Shown: positions 8,257-15,571 of the stretch, in pieces
How the letters are laid out: each line of letters starts with the position of its first letter
How positions within the stretch are numbered: the first letter of the stretch is position 1
Assembly (NCBI GenBank): GCA_050251815.1
Contig: JBFWMB010000060.1
Coordinates: 1 to 24,781, forward strand
Direction: 5' to 3'
Length of the DNA: 24,781 nt
DNA from: GWE2-40-63 sp050251815
GTDB lineage: Bacteria; Bacteroidota; Bacteroidia; Bacteroidales; SZUA-534
The notes under the pieces: generated by a model
Seen by the model: only the letters and a program-made list of their open reading frames with translations
Databases searched by the model: none
Told to the model about the DNA's origin: nothing
Made by a program: the position numbers and the translations under genes

Positions 8257-8470
8257 TCACAATTTCATTAAACGTTACCTCATCACCCGATTTTACTTTG
8301 GCTCGTTTTCTCAAATCAGTTTTTCCGTTGAGTTTTACCAATCCGTCGCTAATTAAACTATTGGCCATTCCCCCATTCTCAACCAACTGCATAACTTTTA
8401 GCAATTTATTCAATTCAATATATGCAGGCTCATCGTTTACCGAAGGTTTCAATTCAAAGGTTCGTATCAT
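8243..8470 (-). CDS. Small S4-domain RNA-binding protein (YbcJ-like)
   Basis: This 75-residue protein is made almost entirely of one S4 RNA-binding fold: IELNKLLKVMQLVENGGMA, then a glycine turn LISDGLVKLNG (about 40-50), and KRAKVKSGDEVTF near the C terminus. Small proteins of this layout (E. coli YbcJ type) bind structured RNA; the specific target is not known. It follows the nitroreductase gene with one base between stop and start, so it is the last gene of the tatA-nitroreductase-S4 cluster. Its last 14 bases overlap the convergent O-antigen ligase gene. Confidence 0.85.
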   Translation of the reverse strand: MIRTFELKPSVNDEPAYIELNKLLKVMQLVENGGMANSLISDGLVKLNGKTDLRKRAKVKSGDEVTFNEIVIKVV

Positions 8471-8471
8471 G

Positions 8472-8984
8472 TTAAAATTTATTGTAGCTTATCATTTTAT
8501 TTAAAGCTTTGCGCTTTTTAAGAGGTATTTCGTCGGTAGTCGGATAACCTAAAGGCACCAAAGCTATAGGCTCATAACCTTCCGGAAAATCAAACAACTG
8601 CTTTAAGCGATCCCTTTCAAAATTACACACCCAACAGGTGGCCAGGTTCATACTGGTTGCCACTAAAGTTAAATGATCAATAAAAATTGAAGTATCGATT
8701 ATTGCATGGTTGGTGCCATCATTTCGAACCCATCCCTGACTTTGAATGGCCGATACCAAAAGTACAACCGGAGCACTCGCAAACCACGACCTGTTGTATG
8801 TTTTTTGGGCTTTTTCAAGCGCCGATTCGGTATTTAATATCAATATATGATACGGTTGTTTGTTAACTGCCGATGGCGCAAGAAGTGCTTTTTCTAAAAT
8901 TGATTCAATAAGCTCAGCGCTTGGCACTTCGGGCTTATAAGTCCGACAGGAATACCGTTTTTCAACAACAGCATTAAATTCCAT
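8472..8984 (-). CDS. Nitroreductase family protein
   Basis: This probable FMN-dependent oxidoreductase has 170 residues. It opens with VVEKRYSCRTYKPEVP (about residues 6-21), the phosphate-binding start of the nitroreductase fold, and continues with ALLAPSAVNKQPYHILIL (about 33-50), the conserved APSA-N-QP segment. A second conserved stretch is SMNLATCWVCNF near the dimer interface. The C-terminal LVPLGYPTTDEIPLKKRK is the usual closing motif. Such enzymes reduce nitro groups, quinones or unsaturated bonds with NAD(P)H; the physiological substrate cannot be read here. There is no signal peptide, so it is cytoplasmic. It starts 4 bases after the tatA gene and ends one base before the S4 gene. 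Confidence 0.9.
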   Translation of the reverse strand: MEFNAVVEKRYSCRTYKPEVPSAELIESILEKALLAPSAVNKQPYHILILNTESALEKAQKTYNRSWFASAPVVLLVSAIQSQGWVRNDGTNHAIIDTSIFIDHLTLVATSMNLATCWVCNFERDRLKQLFDFPEGYEPIALVPLGYPTTDEIPLKKRKALNKMISYNKF

Positions 8985-8988
8985 AACG

Positions 8989-9165
8989 CTAGCTTTCTTT
9001 TGTATCCTCGTCTTTTGCTGTTTCGTTTTTAAACTCCTTAATTCCTTTACCGATACCGCGCATCAATTCCGGAATTTTTCGACCACCAAAAATTAACAGA
9101 ATAACGATTACAATTAATAAAATTTCCGTACCTCCAAGGAATCCTAAAAAAACTGTGTTTTGCAT
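8989..9165 (-). CDS. tatA: Sec-independent translocase subunit TatA, short second copy
   Basis: I found this by translating the gap between annotated-size frames. It runs from ATG 9165 to TAG 8989 and encodes 58 residues. The protein has a short periplasmic start, a hydrophobic helix GGTEILLIVIVILLIFGG (about 11-28), the hinge RKIPELMRGIGKGIKEFK and a brief acidic-polar tail. This is the TatA pore-forming component of the twin-arginine export system for folded proteins. It is very similar to the second TatA at 17035-17277 over the first 45 residues, but its tail is about 20 residues shorter. The nearest tatC is some 8 kb away. It is first in a tight cluster with the nitroreductase (4-base gap) and S4 genes. 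Confidence 0.92.
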   Translation of the reverse strand: MQNTVFLGFLGGTEILLIVIVILLIFGGRKIPELMRGIGKGIKEFKNETAKDEDTKES

Positions 9166-9184
9166 ATATTTTTATTTTAGACTT

Positions 9185-9214
9185 CAAAAATATAAAACAA
9201 AAACGATTAGCAGA
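9185..9214 (-). promoter_or_regulatory. Candidate promoter of the tatA-nitroreductase-S4 cluster
   Basis: On the minus strand, TCTG (9214-9211), an 18-base spacer and TATTTTTG (9192-9185) precede the ATG at 9165. The -7 element is a full match to TAnnTTTG. The -33 element has one mismatch. Confidence 0.45.
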
Positions 9215-9246
9215 CTACTGAAAGCTATAAATAAGTTAAAAGGTAA

Positions 9247-9477
9247 TTATTTCTTTTCGAGACGGGCCAGTTCCCTGGGATCGAAAAGTGTAGGATAATC
9301 GTTATCGAAGCTTTGTAATACCTTGGTAAATAAAGCCTCGCGGATTACTTGCGATTTATTGTTGATTTTATATTTTTTGCAATAGCGGTTAAATGCATCA
9401 ATTTCGTAATCGTTAAGCAATATCTGATGCTTATGTTTACGGCGCAAGGCTCTATATTGCTGTGTATTGAGTGGCAT
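9247..9477 (-). CDS. Small RHH-like (CopG/MetJ-type) protein
   Basis: This 76-residue basic protein has an N-terminal arginine/lysine-rich tail (about 1-18). A strand QILLNDYEIDAFNRYC is followed by a helix and the segment KYKINNKSQVIREALFTKVL (about 35-54). The strand-helix-helix order, with a conserved serine before the second helix, resembles ribbon-helix-helix DNA-binding proteins. I assign the fold from this pattern only. The ATG at 9477 is just 14 bases from a -7-like box embedded in a palindrome (9482-9499), a position suited to self-repression. No toxin-like partner is adjacent: the nearest downstream gene, tatA, starts 81 bases later. Confidence 0.65.
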   Translation of the reverse strand: MPLNTQQYRALRRKHKHQILLNDYEIDAFNRYCKKYKINNKSQVIREALFTKVLQSFDNDYPTLFDPRELARLEKK

Positions 9478-9481
9478 ATAC

Positions 9482-9499
9482 TATTTTTGCTCAAAAATA
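9482..9499. promoter_or_regulatory. Palindromic -7 box / possible operator
   Basis: TATTTTTGCTCAAAAATA is a perfect inverted repeat: two 8-base arms separated by CT. Each arm reads TATTTTTG on one strand, a full match to the TAnnTTTG -7 consensus. The minus-strand copy (9499-9492) would serve the RHH-like gene. I find no good -33 element at the right distance, so an operator role is as likely as a promoter role. Confidence 0.5.
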
Positions 9500-9577
9500 A
9501 GCCTTACCGCTCTTTAAGCCTAACAATGCTCAGCTTATTAATTAACAGAATGCCCTTAATTATTAACAATAGACCCT

Positions 9578-10954
9578 CTACTTAATGGCATTTTTCAGGT
9601 TCTGCATGAAATTGCGCTCCAGGTAATCGGCAAGTTTTGTGTAAGCATCAATTCCGGCTTCGGTATAATTCAATTGAACACCCGTAATGGGATCAATATT
9701 TTTAACATAACGCAGGTGTTGCTTATTATCGAGTATTTTAATGACGCCCGATAAATCGGTATAATACATTCTGCCGTCGGTTTTGTTTGTTTTTGTGCTA
9801 CTGTTAATTTCAAGAATAAAATCGGCTGCCGATTTATTTTCTGTTACCGGATATCCTGAATTTGCAAGCAGTTGCATGACCCGATTTTGAATTATTTTCG
9901 GTTGAAGCGTACGGTCAAGATTTTGTTCAAAAGTAACCACATAAAACACCGGATTTTCGATCCGGAGGGTAATAAAACCTGATGCTTCATCCATTTTTCG
10001 AATCATTTTCCGAAACATGGGATCGCTGGTCAACTGCGAACTCAACACGGTTAAATCGAGACTTGCTTTTAATTGTTCCGACTCAGCCTTCGACTCCATT
10101 TTATCCATACTCCCATACACCACTTTTCCCCAAACATCGCTTGTTGCATTTCCATTGCGTAAGGGTTTTCGACCTAAAGTAAACACAACCGGTAACCCTT
10201 CGAGCGATTTTCCCAAATTATTTTCTACAGTAAATTGCAACAAACTTCCCGAAATTGAGGCTCCGTTTTTTACCTTAATTTCGGGCACACCAGGTAAGAT
10301 GCGAATATCGTTCACTGTTTTCACCAAACCACTCAACAACTCGTTGCCCAGGTAAATTGTCGTATTATTATAGGTAGTTTCGAGCGATTCGGTTAAATAA
10401 GCTTTTACCGCTTCAAGTCCTTTTACATAATTTGCAAGCGCATCCAAATAACGAAGGTTATTTTTTGCCTGTTGCGCCTTAAGCAAATAATCGGTTCCCC
10501 GGCTAATCGCTTCTGTCTTTCTTTTTTCCTTTAATTCGGCATGCAGGCTTTTTGAAAGTCGGTAATAAACATAATAATGTGTTGCCGACTCAAAATTATT
10601 TACCAATTCGTAACCTTCCAACTGTTCCTGAGTTGCCATTTTAGTAGCTGCAGAAAAATCTTCGACATAAGAGCCCATAGAGCTTTCAAACTGATTTAAA
10701 ACACTTGTGCTGCTTATGTTTAGCGAAATCTCGCTGGCTAGGTCGGCCAAGGCATCATTCTTTGCTGCCATTTGGTAGCCTGTACTTCCCGGTGTTTTCA
10801 AAGCCACACCAATTCCATTGTAATAATCGGCCGAAACCGGTTTTTGTTGTACCCACTGGGGTAAAGGTTCAACAACCGTAACATTTTTCTGGCTTCCACA
10901 ACCAAAAAGCACGAAAGCAATTAACAAAAAACTATTTCTCCGGATCATACGCAT
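9578..10954 (-). CDS. LPP20-like lipoprotein
   Basis: This 458-residue protein starts with a lipoprotein signal. A basic MRMIRRN is followed by a hydrophobic stretch and the lipobox LFGC, with lipidated C19, so the mature protein is anchored to a membrane. The segment after it, LPQWVQQKPVSADYYNGIGV and KNDALADLASEISLNISS (roughly residues 31-80), has the layout of the LPP20 domain: a P-x-W start, a GxG turn and an alanine-rich helix before a strand. The remainder has two beta-rich modules. The role is unknown. LPP20 proteins are often envelope or appendage accessory factors. The start codon overlaps the end of the upstream TPR/CsgG-like gene by 23 bases. A second in-frame ATG lies two codons downstream. 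Confidence 0.8.
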   Translation of the reverse strand: MRMIRRNSFLLIAFVLFGCGSQKNVTVVEPLPQWVQQKPVSADYYNGIGVALKTPGSTGYQMAAKNDALADLASEISLNISSTSVLNQFESSMGSYVEDFSAATKMATQEQLEGYELVNNFESATHYYVYYRLSKSLHAELKEKRKTEAISRGTDYLLKAQQAKNNLRYLDALANYVKGLEAVKAYLTESLETTYNNTTIYLGNELLSGLVKTVNDIRILPGVPEIKVKNGASISGSLLQFTVENNLGKSLEGLPVVFTLGRKPLRNGNATSDVWGKVVYGSMDKMESKAESEQLKASLDLTVLSSQLTSDPMFRKMIRKMDEASGFITLRIENPVFYVVTFEQNLDRTLQPKIIQNRVMQLLANSGYPVTENKSAADFILEINSSTKTNKTDGRMYYTDLSGVIKILDNKQHLRYVKNIDPITGVQLNYTEAGIDAYTKLADYLERNFMQNLKNAIK

Positions 10955-12314
10955 TTATTTTTAAAGCTACCTTATCGGCAATCGTGTTGGTTAATTCCTG
11001 GCTTAATTCATCCATCGATCTTATCTGTTTACGTCCATTCAGCAAACTGGCCAGTTCTTTGTTATCATGTAAATTGTCTTTTATTAAATCTGTTGGCGTG
11101 TCTTTGTCTTTATGGGTCCAACTACCCTTTACCAGATTTTTACTGTCACCGTCGTAGGTTGCATAATTTATCTCATCATCAATCGAAAGGGTTATCACGT
11201 CGCTTACCATAACTTCGCCGGTTTCGGCCGAAATTAATTTATACTGAAACGTACAGTAAATGCTGTTCGACTGCGAAAATTCATTGTAATAGGTTTTGTG
11301 ATAGTTGTAAGTTATTTCTTCGGGTTCACCTTCTTTTTTTTCGACAACTTTTTCTTTCAGATAACCTTTCCGTAGCGTTTTTTCAAGCTTTCCCTGATTA
11401 AAATCGACCCTTTCGACCTGGCCGGTTAGCAGGGCTTTAACACCATACATTTTACCGGCTTTTGCACTAACGTCGCTGTCCACTTTTCCTTCAAGCGTCA
11501 ATAATTGTTCGTTTTTGATGTGGTCGGTATTGTTCCGGTCAATCAATTTTATAAAAGGCGACTTACTTCCGATTAAACGCTGCTCCACTTTGCTTTGAAT
11601 CGTTGTTGAAAACCTGGGTTCCCTGCTTTTATTGGCAAAATCGACCAGGGCAATGGTAATTAAGGCCTGATTTAGGGCTTTTTCAGAAAGTTCTTTGGTG
11701 TCTTTATAATTGGGGATTTTACTCAGTATTTTTTCAAAAGCATAATAAGCGCTCCGGTATTTTTGAATTTGCATCAGCTCTTTTCCCTTTCGATAAATAG
11801 GCTCATAATGGGCTGTTTTGAGCAAAAGGGCTGCATCCTGATAGTAAGGCTCAATAAATAGAACTTCATTTAAAATAGTTTCGGCACGAACAAATTCCTC
11901 ATCGACTAAAAAAAGGTAAGCCTCGTTGTACCTGCTTTCCAGATATATTTTCTTAACTTCGTCGTAATAATCCTTGTAATGCGAGGGAAAAACCAGTTCA
12001 ACGCCTGTGCTTAACACGGTATTATAATAATCTTTACTTTCGATGTATTTATATACAGCTTCTTTCGACTCGTCAGCATTGTAATGATTTAAAAAAGCAC
12101 CCAGCTTTTTATCGAGCGTAAGCTGTGCATTTCTTTTTAAGCCTATCGTTGCTTCAACGTTTTTAGGGTTCTTTTTAACTGAAGCCAAATACATTTCGGC
12201 GGCTTTTTCGTAATACCCGGTTTTTTCAAACTCGGCACCTTTTTTAGCATAGCGTTTCGATGCGCAACCTGCCAGCATCAATAGGGCCAGTATTATGAAT
12301 CCTGTTTTTTTCAT
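10932..12314 (-). CDS. Lipoprotein with TPR-like N-terminal half and CsgG/LpoB-like region
   Basis: From ATG 12314 the product has 460 residues and begins MKKTGFIILALLMLAGC, a clear type II signal peptide with lipobox LAGC and C17. The frame is open for 21 more codons upstream, but that would bury the signal, so I reject the earlier start. Residues about 20-190 contain helical repeats of TPR type (for example AKKGAEFEKTGYYEKAAEMY). From about residue 215 comes ITIALVDFANKSREPRFS and then FIKLIDRNN, the strand pattern of CsgG/LpoB-type outer-membrane lipoproteins. The region later contains a lysine/glutamate-rich loop. It is coupled to the LPP20-like gene by a 23-base overlap, suggesting an envelope complex. 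The exact function is unknown. Confidence 0.78.
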   Translation of the reverse strand: MKKTGFIILALLMLAGCASKRYAKKGAEFEKTGYYEKAAEMYLASVKKNPKNVEATIGLKRNAQLTLDKKLGAFLNHYNADESKEAVYKYIESKDYYNTVLSTGVELVFPSHYKDYYDEVKKIYLESRYNEAYLFLVDEEFVRAETILNEVLFIEPYYQDAALLLKTAHYEPIYRKGKELMQIQKYRSAYYAFEKILSKIPNYKDTKELSEKALNQALITIALVDFANKSREPRFSTTIQSKVEQRLIGSKSPFIKLIDRNNTDHIKNEQLLTLEGKVDSDVSAKAGKMYGVKALLTGQVERVDFNQGKLEKTLRKGYLKEKVVEKKEGEPEEITYNYHKTYYNEFSQSNSIYCTFQYKLISAETGEVMVSDVITLSIDDEINYATYDGDSKNLVKGSWTHKDKDTPTDLIKDNLHDNKELASLLNGRKQIRSMDELSQELTNTIADKVALKINAYDPEK

Positions 12315-12406
12315 CAAACTTACGTTTTGTAACCTGTTAAATGCGATTATTTTTTTTGCAATGCCTTTTGAAAACATTTTAAGCTGAATGATAAATTCAA
12401 TTGCAT

Positions 12407-12414
12407 CAAAGATA
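12407..12414 (-). promoter_or_regulatory. Candidate -7 box for the lipoprotein pair
   Basis: On the minus strand TATCTTTG matches TAnnTTTG exactly and would start transcription near 12401, about 87 bases before ATG 12314. No convincing TTTG lies at the -33 distance. Its position downstream of the alternative codon at 12377 would be very tight, which supports the 12314 start. Confidence 0.4.
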
Positions 12415-12424
12415 AAAATATTAT

Positions 12425-12461
12425 TTTGTTGTGCTAAATTACGGTAAGGCTTGTATCTTTA
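12425..12461 (+). promoter_or_regulatory. Candidate promoter of the HAD phosphatase gene
   Basis: TTTG (12425-12428) or TTG (12429-12431) lies 22-25 bases before TATCTTTA (12454-12461), which differs from TAnnTTTG in its last base. It overlaps the divergent promoter region of the lipoprotein genes. The long spacer makes this weak. Confidence 0.35.
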
Positions 12462-12479
12462 AAAAAAACAAAAGAGCTT

Positions 12480-13298
12480 ATGAATGTTGTTGATGTTGTG
12501 GCTTTCGATTTGGATGGTACTTTACTTAACGACGATCGCCGGGTTAGCGAATCGGATTACAGCCTGCTCAAAAAACTGGGACAAAACGGCGTTTTACGAG
12601 TTGCTGCTACCGGACGCAACCTGTTCTCGTTGAATCGGGTTTTGGCGTCCGATTTTCCGATGGATTACGCTATTTTTTCATCGGGTGCAGGAATCATGAA
12701 CTGGAAAACCAAAGAAATTTTACATACCGAACATTTAACCAAAAATGAAATCGATCGAATTATTAAAATACTCGATTCGTACAAATTAAATTACTCGCTA
12801 CACCACTGTATTCCCAACAATCACCATTTGTACCTGCATGCGCCTCATCCGTTGGCACACGACTTGCTGAACTACACCGCAGCTTACCAGCCATTTGTTG
12901 AACCCATAAATTTTAACAAACTCCCCGAACAGGCTACTCAGTTTATTGTTTTATTAAACAGTCATGTTTCATTGTTCGATGTCTTAAGCTTAAAAATGAA
13001 TTTTGTGAAAACCATTTTAACCACTTCGCCCATCGATAAAAAATCGCTGTGGCTCGAGGTTTTTAATCACCGGGTTTCAAAAGCCAACGGATTAAAATGG
13101 CTTTGTAGTAGTATCCCTATTAAAAATCCCTCAATAATGGCCATTGGAAACGATTACAATGATGAAGAATTACTTCACCATTCAAATTTTGGCTTTGTTG
13201 TGGCCAATGCTCCCGCCGAATTGAGAAATAAGTTTACGGTTGTAGCCAATAACAATAACAATGGATTAAGCGAAGCCTGGAATAAAATATCAAATTGA
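12480..13298 (+). CDS. Cof-type HAD-IIB phosphatase
   Basis: This 272-residue cytoplasmic hydrolase belongs to the HAD superfamily, subclass IIB. Motif I is VAFDLDGTLLNDD with nucleophile D10 and general acid D12. Motif II is RVAATGRN, and the substrate-binding threonine lies in it. The motif III lysine is within VSKANGLKWL. Motif IV is MAIGNDYNDEELL with the metal-binding aspartates. The cap lies between motifs II and III. Relatives dephosphorylate sugar phosphates, pyridoxal phosphate or flavin intermediates; the substrate cannot be assigned. It lies 71 bases before the RelA/SpoT gene in the same direction. A separate -7 box for that gene suggests they need not be co-transcribed. Confidence 0.92.
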   Translation: MNVVDVVAFDLDGTLLNDDRRVSESDYSLLKKLGQNGVLRVAATGRNLFSLNRVLASDFPMDYAIFSSGAGIMNWKTKEILHTEHLTKNEIDRIIKILDSYKLNYSLHHCIPNNHHLYLHAPHPLAHDLLNYTAAYQPFVEPINFNKLPEQATQFIVLLNSHVSLFDVLSLKMNFVKTILTTSPIDKKSLWLEVFNHRVSKANGLKWLCSSIPIKNPSIMAIGNDYNDEELLHHSNFGFVVANAPAELRNKFTVVANNNNNGLSEAWNKISN

Positions 13299-13338
13299 AA
13301 CATTAATCGGGTATTCTTTTATAATTATCATTCTTTTT

Positions 13339-13346
13339 TAATTTTG
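13339..13346 (+). promoter_or_regulatory. Candidate -7 box of the RelA/SpoT gene
   Basis: TAATTTTG matches TAnnTTTG exactly and lies 23 bases before ATG 13370. The -33 area (13317-13320, TTTT) is only a partial match, at an 18-base spacing. Confidence 0.45.
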
Positions 13347-13369
13347 CAGCATAATAGTATAAGATATCA

Positions 13370-15571
13370 ATGAATACAAACCCAAGCCATTCAATAAGCA
13401 GCGATGAGCTCTTTCAACGGTTATTAAACACATGCCATAACTTATTGGATGCGAACGATTGTGCAGAAATTGAAAACGCTTATGCGTTTGTAAAATCATT
13501 AAGTCAAAACAAACTCCGGGCATCGGGTGAAGCCTACTTGGATCATTCACTTCGGGTGGCTCAAATTATCATTCAGGAAATAAACCTGGGAACCAAAACC
13601 ATAATTGCGGCCTTAATTCACGATGTAATTAAAGATGGGCTGACCGATGAAACCACCGTAGCCAAAAAGTTTGGACAAGAGGTTCTTAGCCTGGTAAATG
13701 GATTAATTAAAATAAGCAGTTTATATACCGAAAAATTATCGTTGAATTCCGAAAACTTTATTGCCCTTTTACTTACTATTAATAAAGATGTTCGCATAAT
13801 TCTGCTAAAACTGGCTGATCGATTGGATAACATTCGAAAAATAAAAAATTTTTCGCCCGAGAAACAAGAAAAAATTGCCAACGAAACCCGGCTTTTGTAT
13901 GCCCCCATTGCCCATCGCCTTGGATTGTATCATATTAAAAGTGAATTGGAAGACACTTCGTTAAGGCACCTCGACTCCGAAGCTTATTTTAACATTGCCC
14001 GCATGTTAAAAGACACCAAAAAAGACCGGGAAGCCTACATCGAGAAATTCTCGGAACCCATTAAAAAAATGCTCGATGAAAAAGGCATCGATTATGAAAT
14101 AAAAGGCCGCCCAAAAACGGTACATTCCATTTATGGGAAAATTGTGAAAAAGAAAATCGATATTTCAGAGATTTTCGATTTGTTTGCTATTCGCATCATT
14201 CTCAACAACATTCCCAAAGAACAGGAAAAAGAAGCCTGTTGGCATATTTACAGTTTGGTAACCAACATATACACACCCAATCCCAGCCGCCTGCGCGACT
14301 GGATTTCAACACCCCGTCCCAGTGGTTACGAATCGCTGCACACCACAGTAATTGGCCCGGACAAGCATTGGGTTGAGATACAAATCAGAACCCGCCGCAT
14401 GGACGAGGTTGCCGAAAAAGGCGATGCTGCACACTGGAAATACAAAGAATCGGGAAAAGCCGAATCGGACGAAGAATGGCTGCGAAACATTCGTGAAGTA
14501 TTGGAAAACAAAGACCCCGATGCCATCGATGAATTCCAGAATAAAAAACAAACGACAGAACATGCTGAAATTTTTGTTTTTACGCCGTTGGGGGATATTA
14601 AAAAATTGCGTGAGGGGGCCACTATTCTCGATTTTGCCTATTCGGTTCACAGCAATCTTGGAAACAAATGTACCGGTGCGCGGGTAAATGAAAAGATTGT
14701 TCCTTTAAAATACAAGCTTAAAAACGGTGACACCGTTGAGATAATCACTTCAAAAAATCAACGTCCGCGACTTGAGTGGCTTAATTTGGTAGAAAGTAAC
14801 CGAACCAAAGCACGCATCAGAAGAGCTATAAACGAAAGTGAATTTAAACAGGCCGAGGTTGGAAAAGAAATGCTGGAACGTAAAGTGTCGCAACTAAAAC
14901 TGGAATTCAACGATCAGATTATTTTAAAAATGATTAACCAGTTTAAATACAAGCGTGCGCTGGACTTTTACCAGGATATTGCCGACGACAAAATGGATTT
15001 AAGTCTGGTAAAAGAATACCTGAGCAATCTGAAAAAAGAAGACGAACCAAAAATTACGGAAACAACAGAAGCCAGCGCTGTGGAATTTGTTCCGCACAAA
15101 AACACTTCGAGCGATTTACTGATAATCGATCAGAATTTACTCAATATCGACTACAAACTGGCTAAATGTTGCCGCCCCATTCCTGGCGACCCTATTTTTG
15201 GCTTTGTTACTGTTGACCGGGGAATTCAGATTCATCGCAAGAACTGCCCCAATGCCAAAGATTTAATTACCCGTTATGCATACCGCGTTGTGCGCGCCAG
15301 CTGGACCGACGAAAGCCGGGATGCCTCTTTTTTAGCTGAGATTATCGTTACCGGTGTCGATAAAATTGGTATCATCAATCACATTTCCGAAGTTATTTCA
15401 AAAGATCACCAGGTGAATATGCGTTCGCTGGCAATAAACACCAAAGATGGTATTTTCCAGGGATTCATAACTGTTTTTGTGAACAGTTTATGGCATCTTG
15501 ATGCGCTTTTGGTAAATATCAACAAAATAAAAGGCGTACTTAAAGCCGAACGACTCGATAAAACCACCTGA
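13370..15571 (+). CDS. Long RelA/SpoT homologue, (p)ppGpp synthetase with altered hydrolase site
   Basis: This 733-residue cytoplasmic enzyme controls the stringent-response alarmone (p)ppGpp. Domain order is complete: HD hydrolase (about 45-195), synthetase (about 240-365), TGS (about 399-460), helical, a zinc/cysteine region (KCCRPIPGD near 599-607 and NC near 625) and ACT (about 653-730). Synthetase residues are intact: GRPK 246-249, FDLFAIRI with D270, RLRD 307-310 (the basic RXKD-like form), GYESLHT 319-325 and VEIQIRT with E336. In the hydrolase, H59, H84, D85, D150 and N154 are kept, but the HDxxED motif reads HDVIKD, so the catalytic glutamate is K88. I infer weak or absent hydrolysis, that is, a RelA-like role. 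It could still be annotated relA/spoT bifunctional. It ends against the convergent queE stop codon. Confidence 0.95.
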   Translation: MNTNPSHSISSDELFQRLLNTCHNLLDANDCAEIENAYAFVKSLSQNKLRASGEAYLDHSLRVAQIIIQEINLGTKTIIAALIHDVIKDGLTDETTVAKKFGQEVLSLVNGLIKISSLYTEKLSLNSENFIALLLTINKDVRIILLKLADRLDNIRKIKNFSPEKQEKIANETRLLYAPIAHRLGLYHIKSELEDTSLRHLDSEAYFNIARMLKDTKKDREAYIEKFSEPIKKMLDEKGIDYEIKGRPKTVHSIYGKIVKKKIDISEIFDLFAIRIILNNIPKEQEKEACWHIYSLVTNIYTPNPSRLRDWISTPRPSGYESLHTTVIGPDKHWVEIQIRTRRMDEVAEKGDAAHWKYKESGKAESDEEWLRNIREVLENKDPDAIDEFQNKKQTTEHAEIFVFTPLGDIKKLREGATILDFAYSVHSNLGNKCTGARVNEKIVPLKYKLKNGDTVEIITSKNQRPRLEWLNLVESNRTKARIRRAINESEFKQAEVGKEMLERKVSQLKLEFNDQIILKMINQFKYKRALDFYQDIADDKMDLSLVKEYLSNLKKEDEPKITETTEASAVEFVPHKNTSSDLLIIDQNLLNIDYKLAKCCRPIPGDPIFGFVTVDRGIQIHRKNCPNAKDLITRYAYRVVRASWTDESRDASFLAEIIVTGVDKIGIINHISEVISKDHQVNMRSLAINTKDGIFQGFITVFVNSLWHLDALLVNINKIKGVLKAERLDKTT

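Noticed and set aside
9247..9477. RHH-like gene as antitoxin of a toxin-antitoxin pair
   Set aside because: No small toxin-like frame overlaps or abuts it. The next gene is tatA, 81 bases away.
14306..14687. Three sizeable open frames overlapping the RelA/SpoT gene in other frames
   Set aside because: Shadows of a clearly coding region with intact catalytic motifs; no start context or homology signal.
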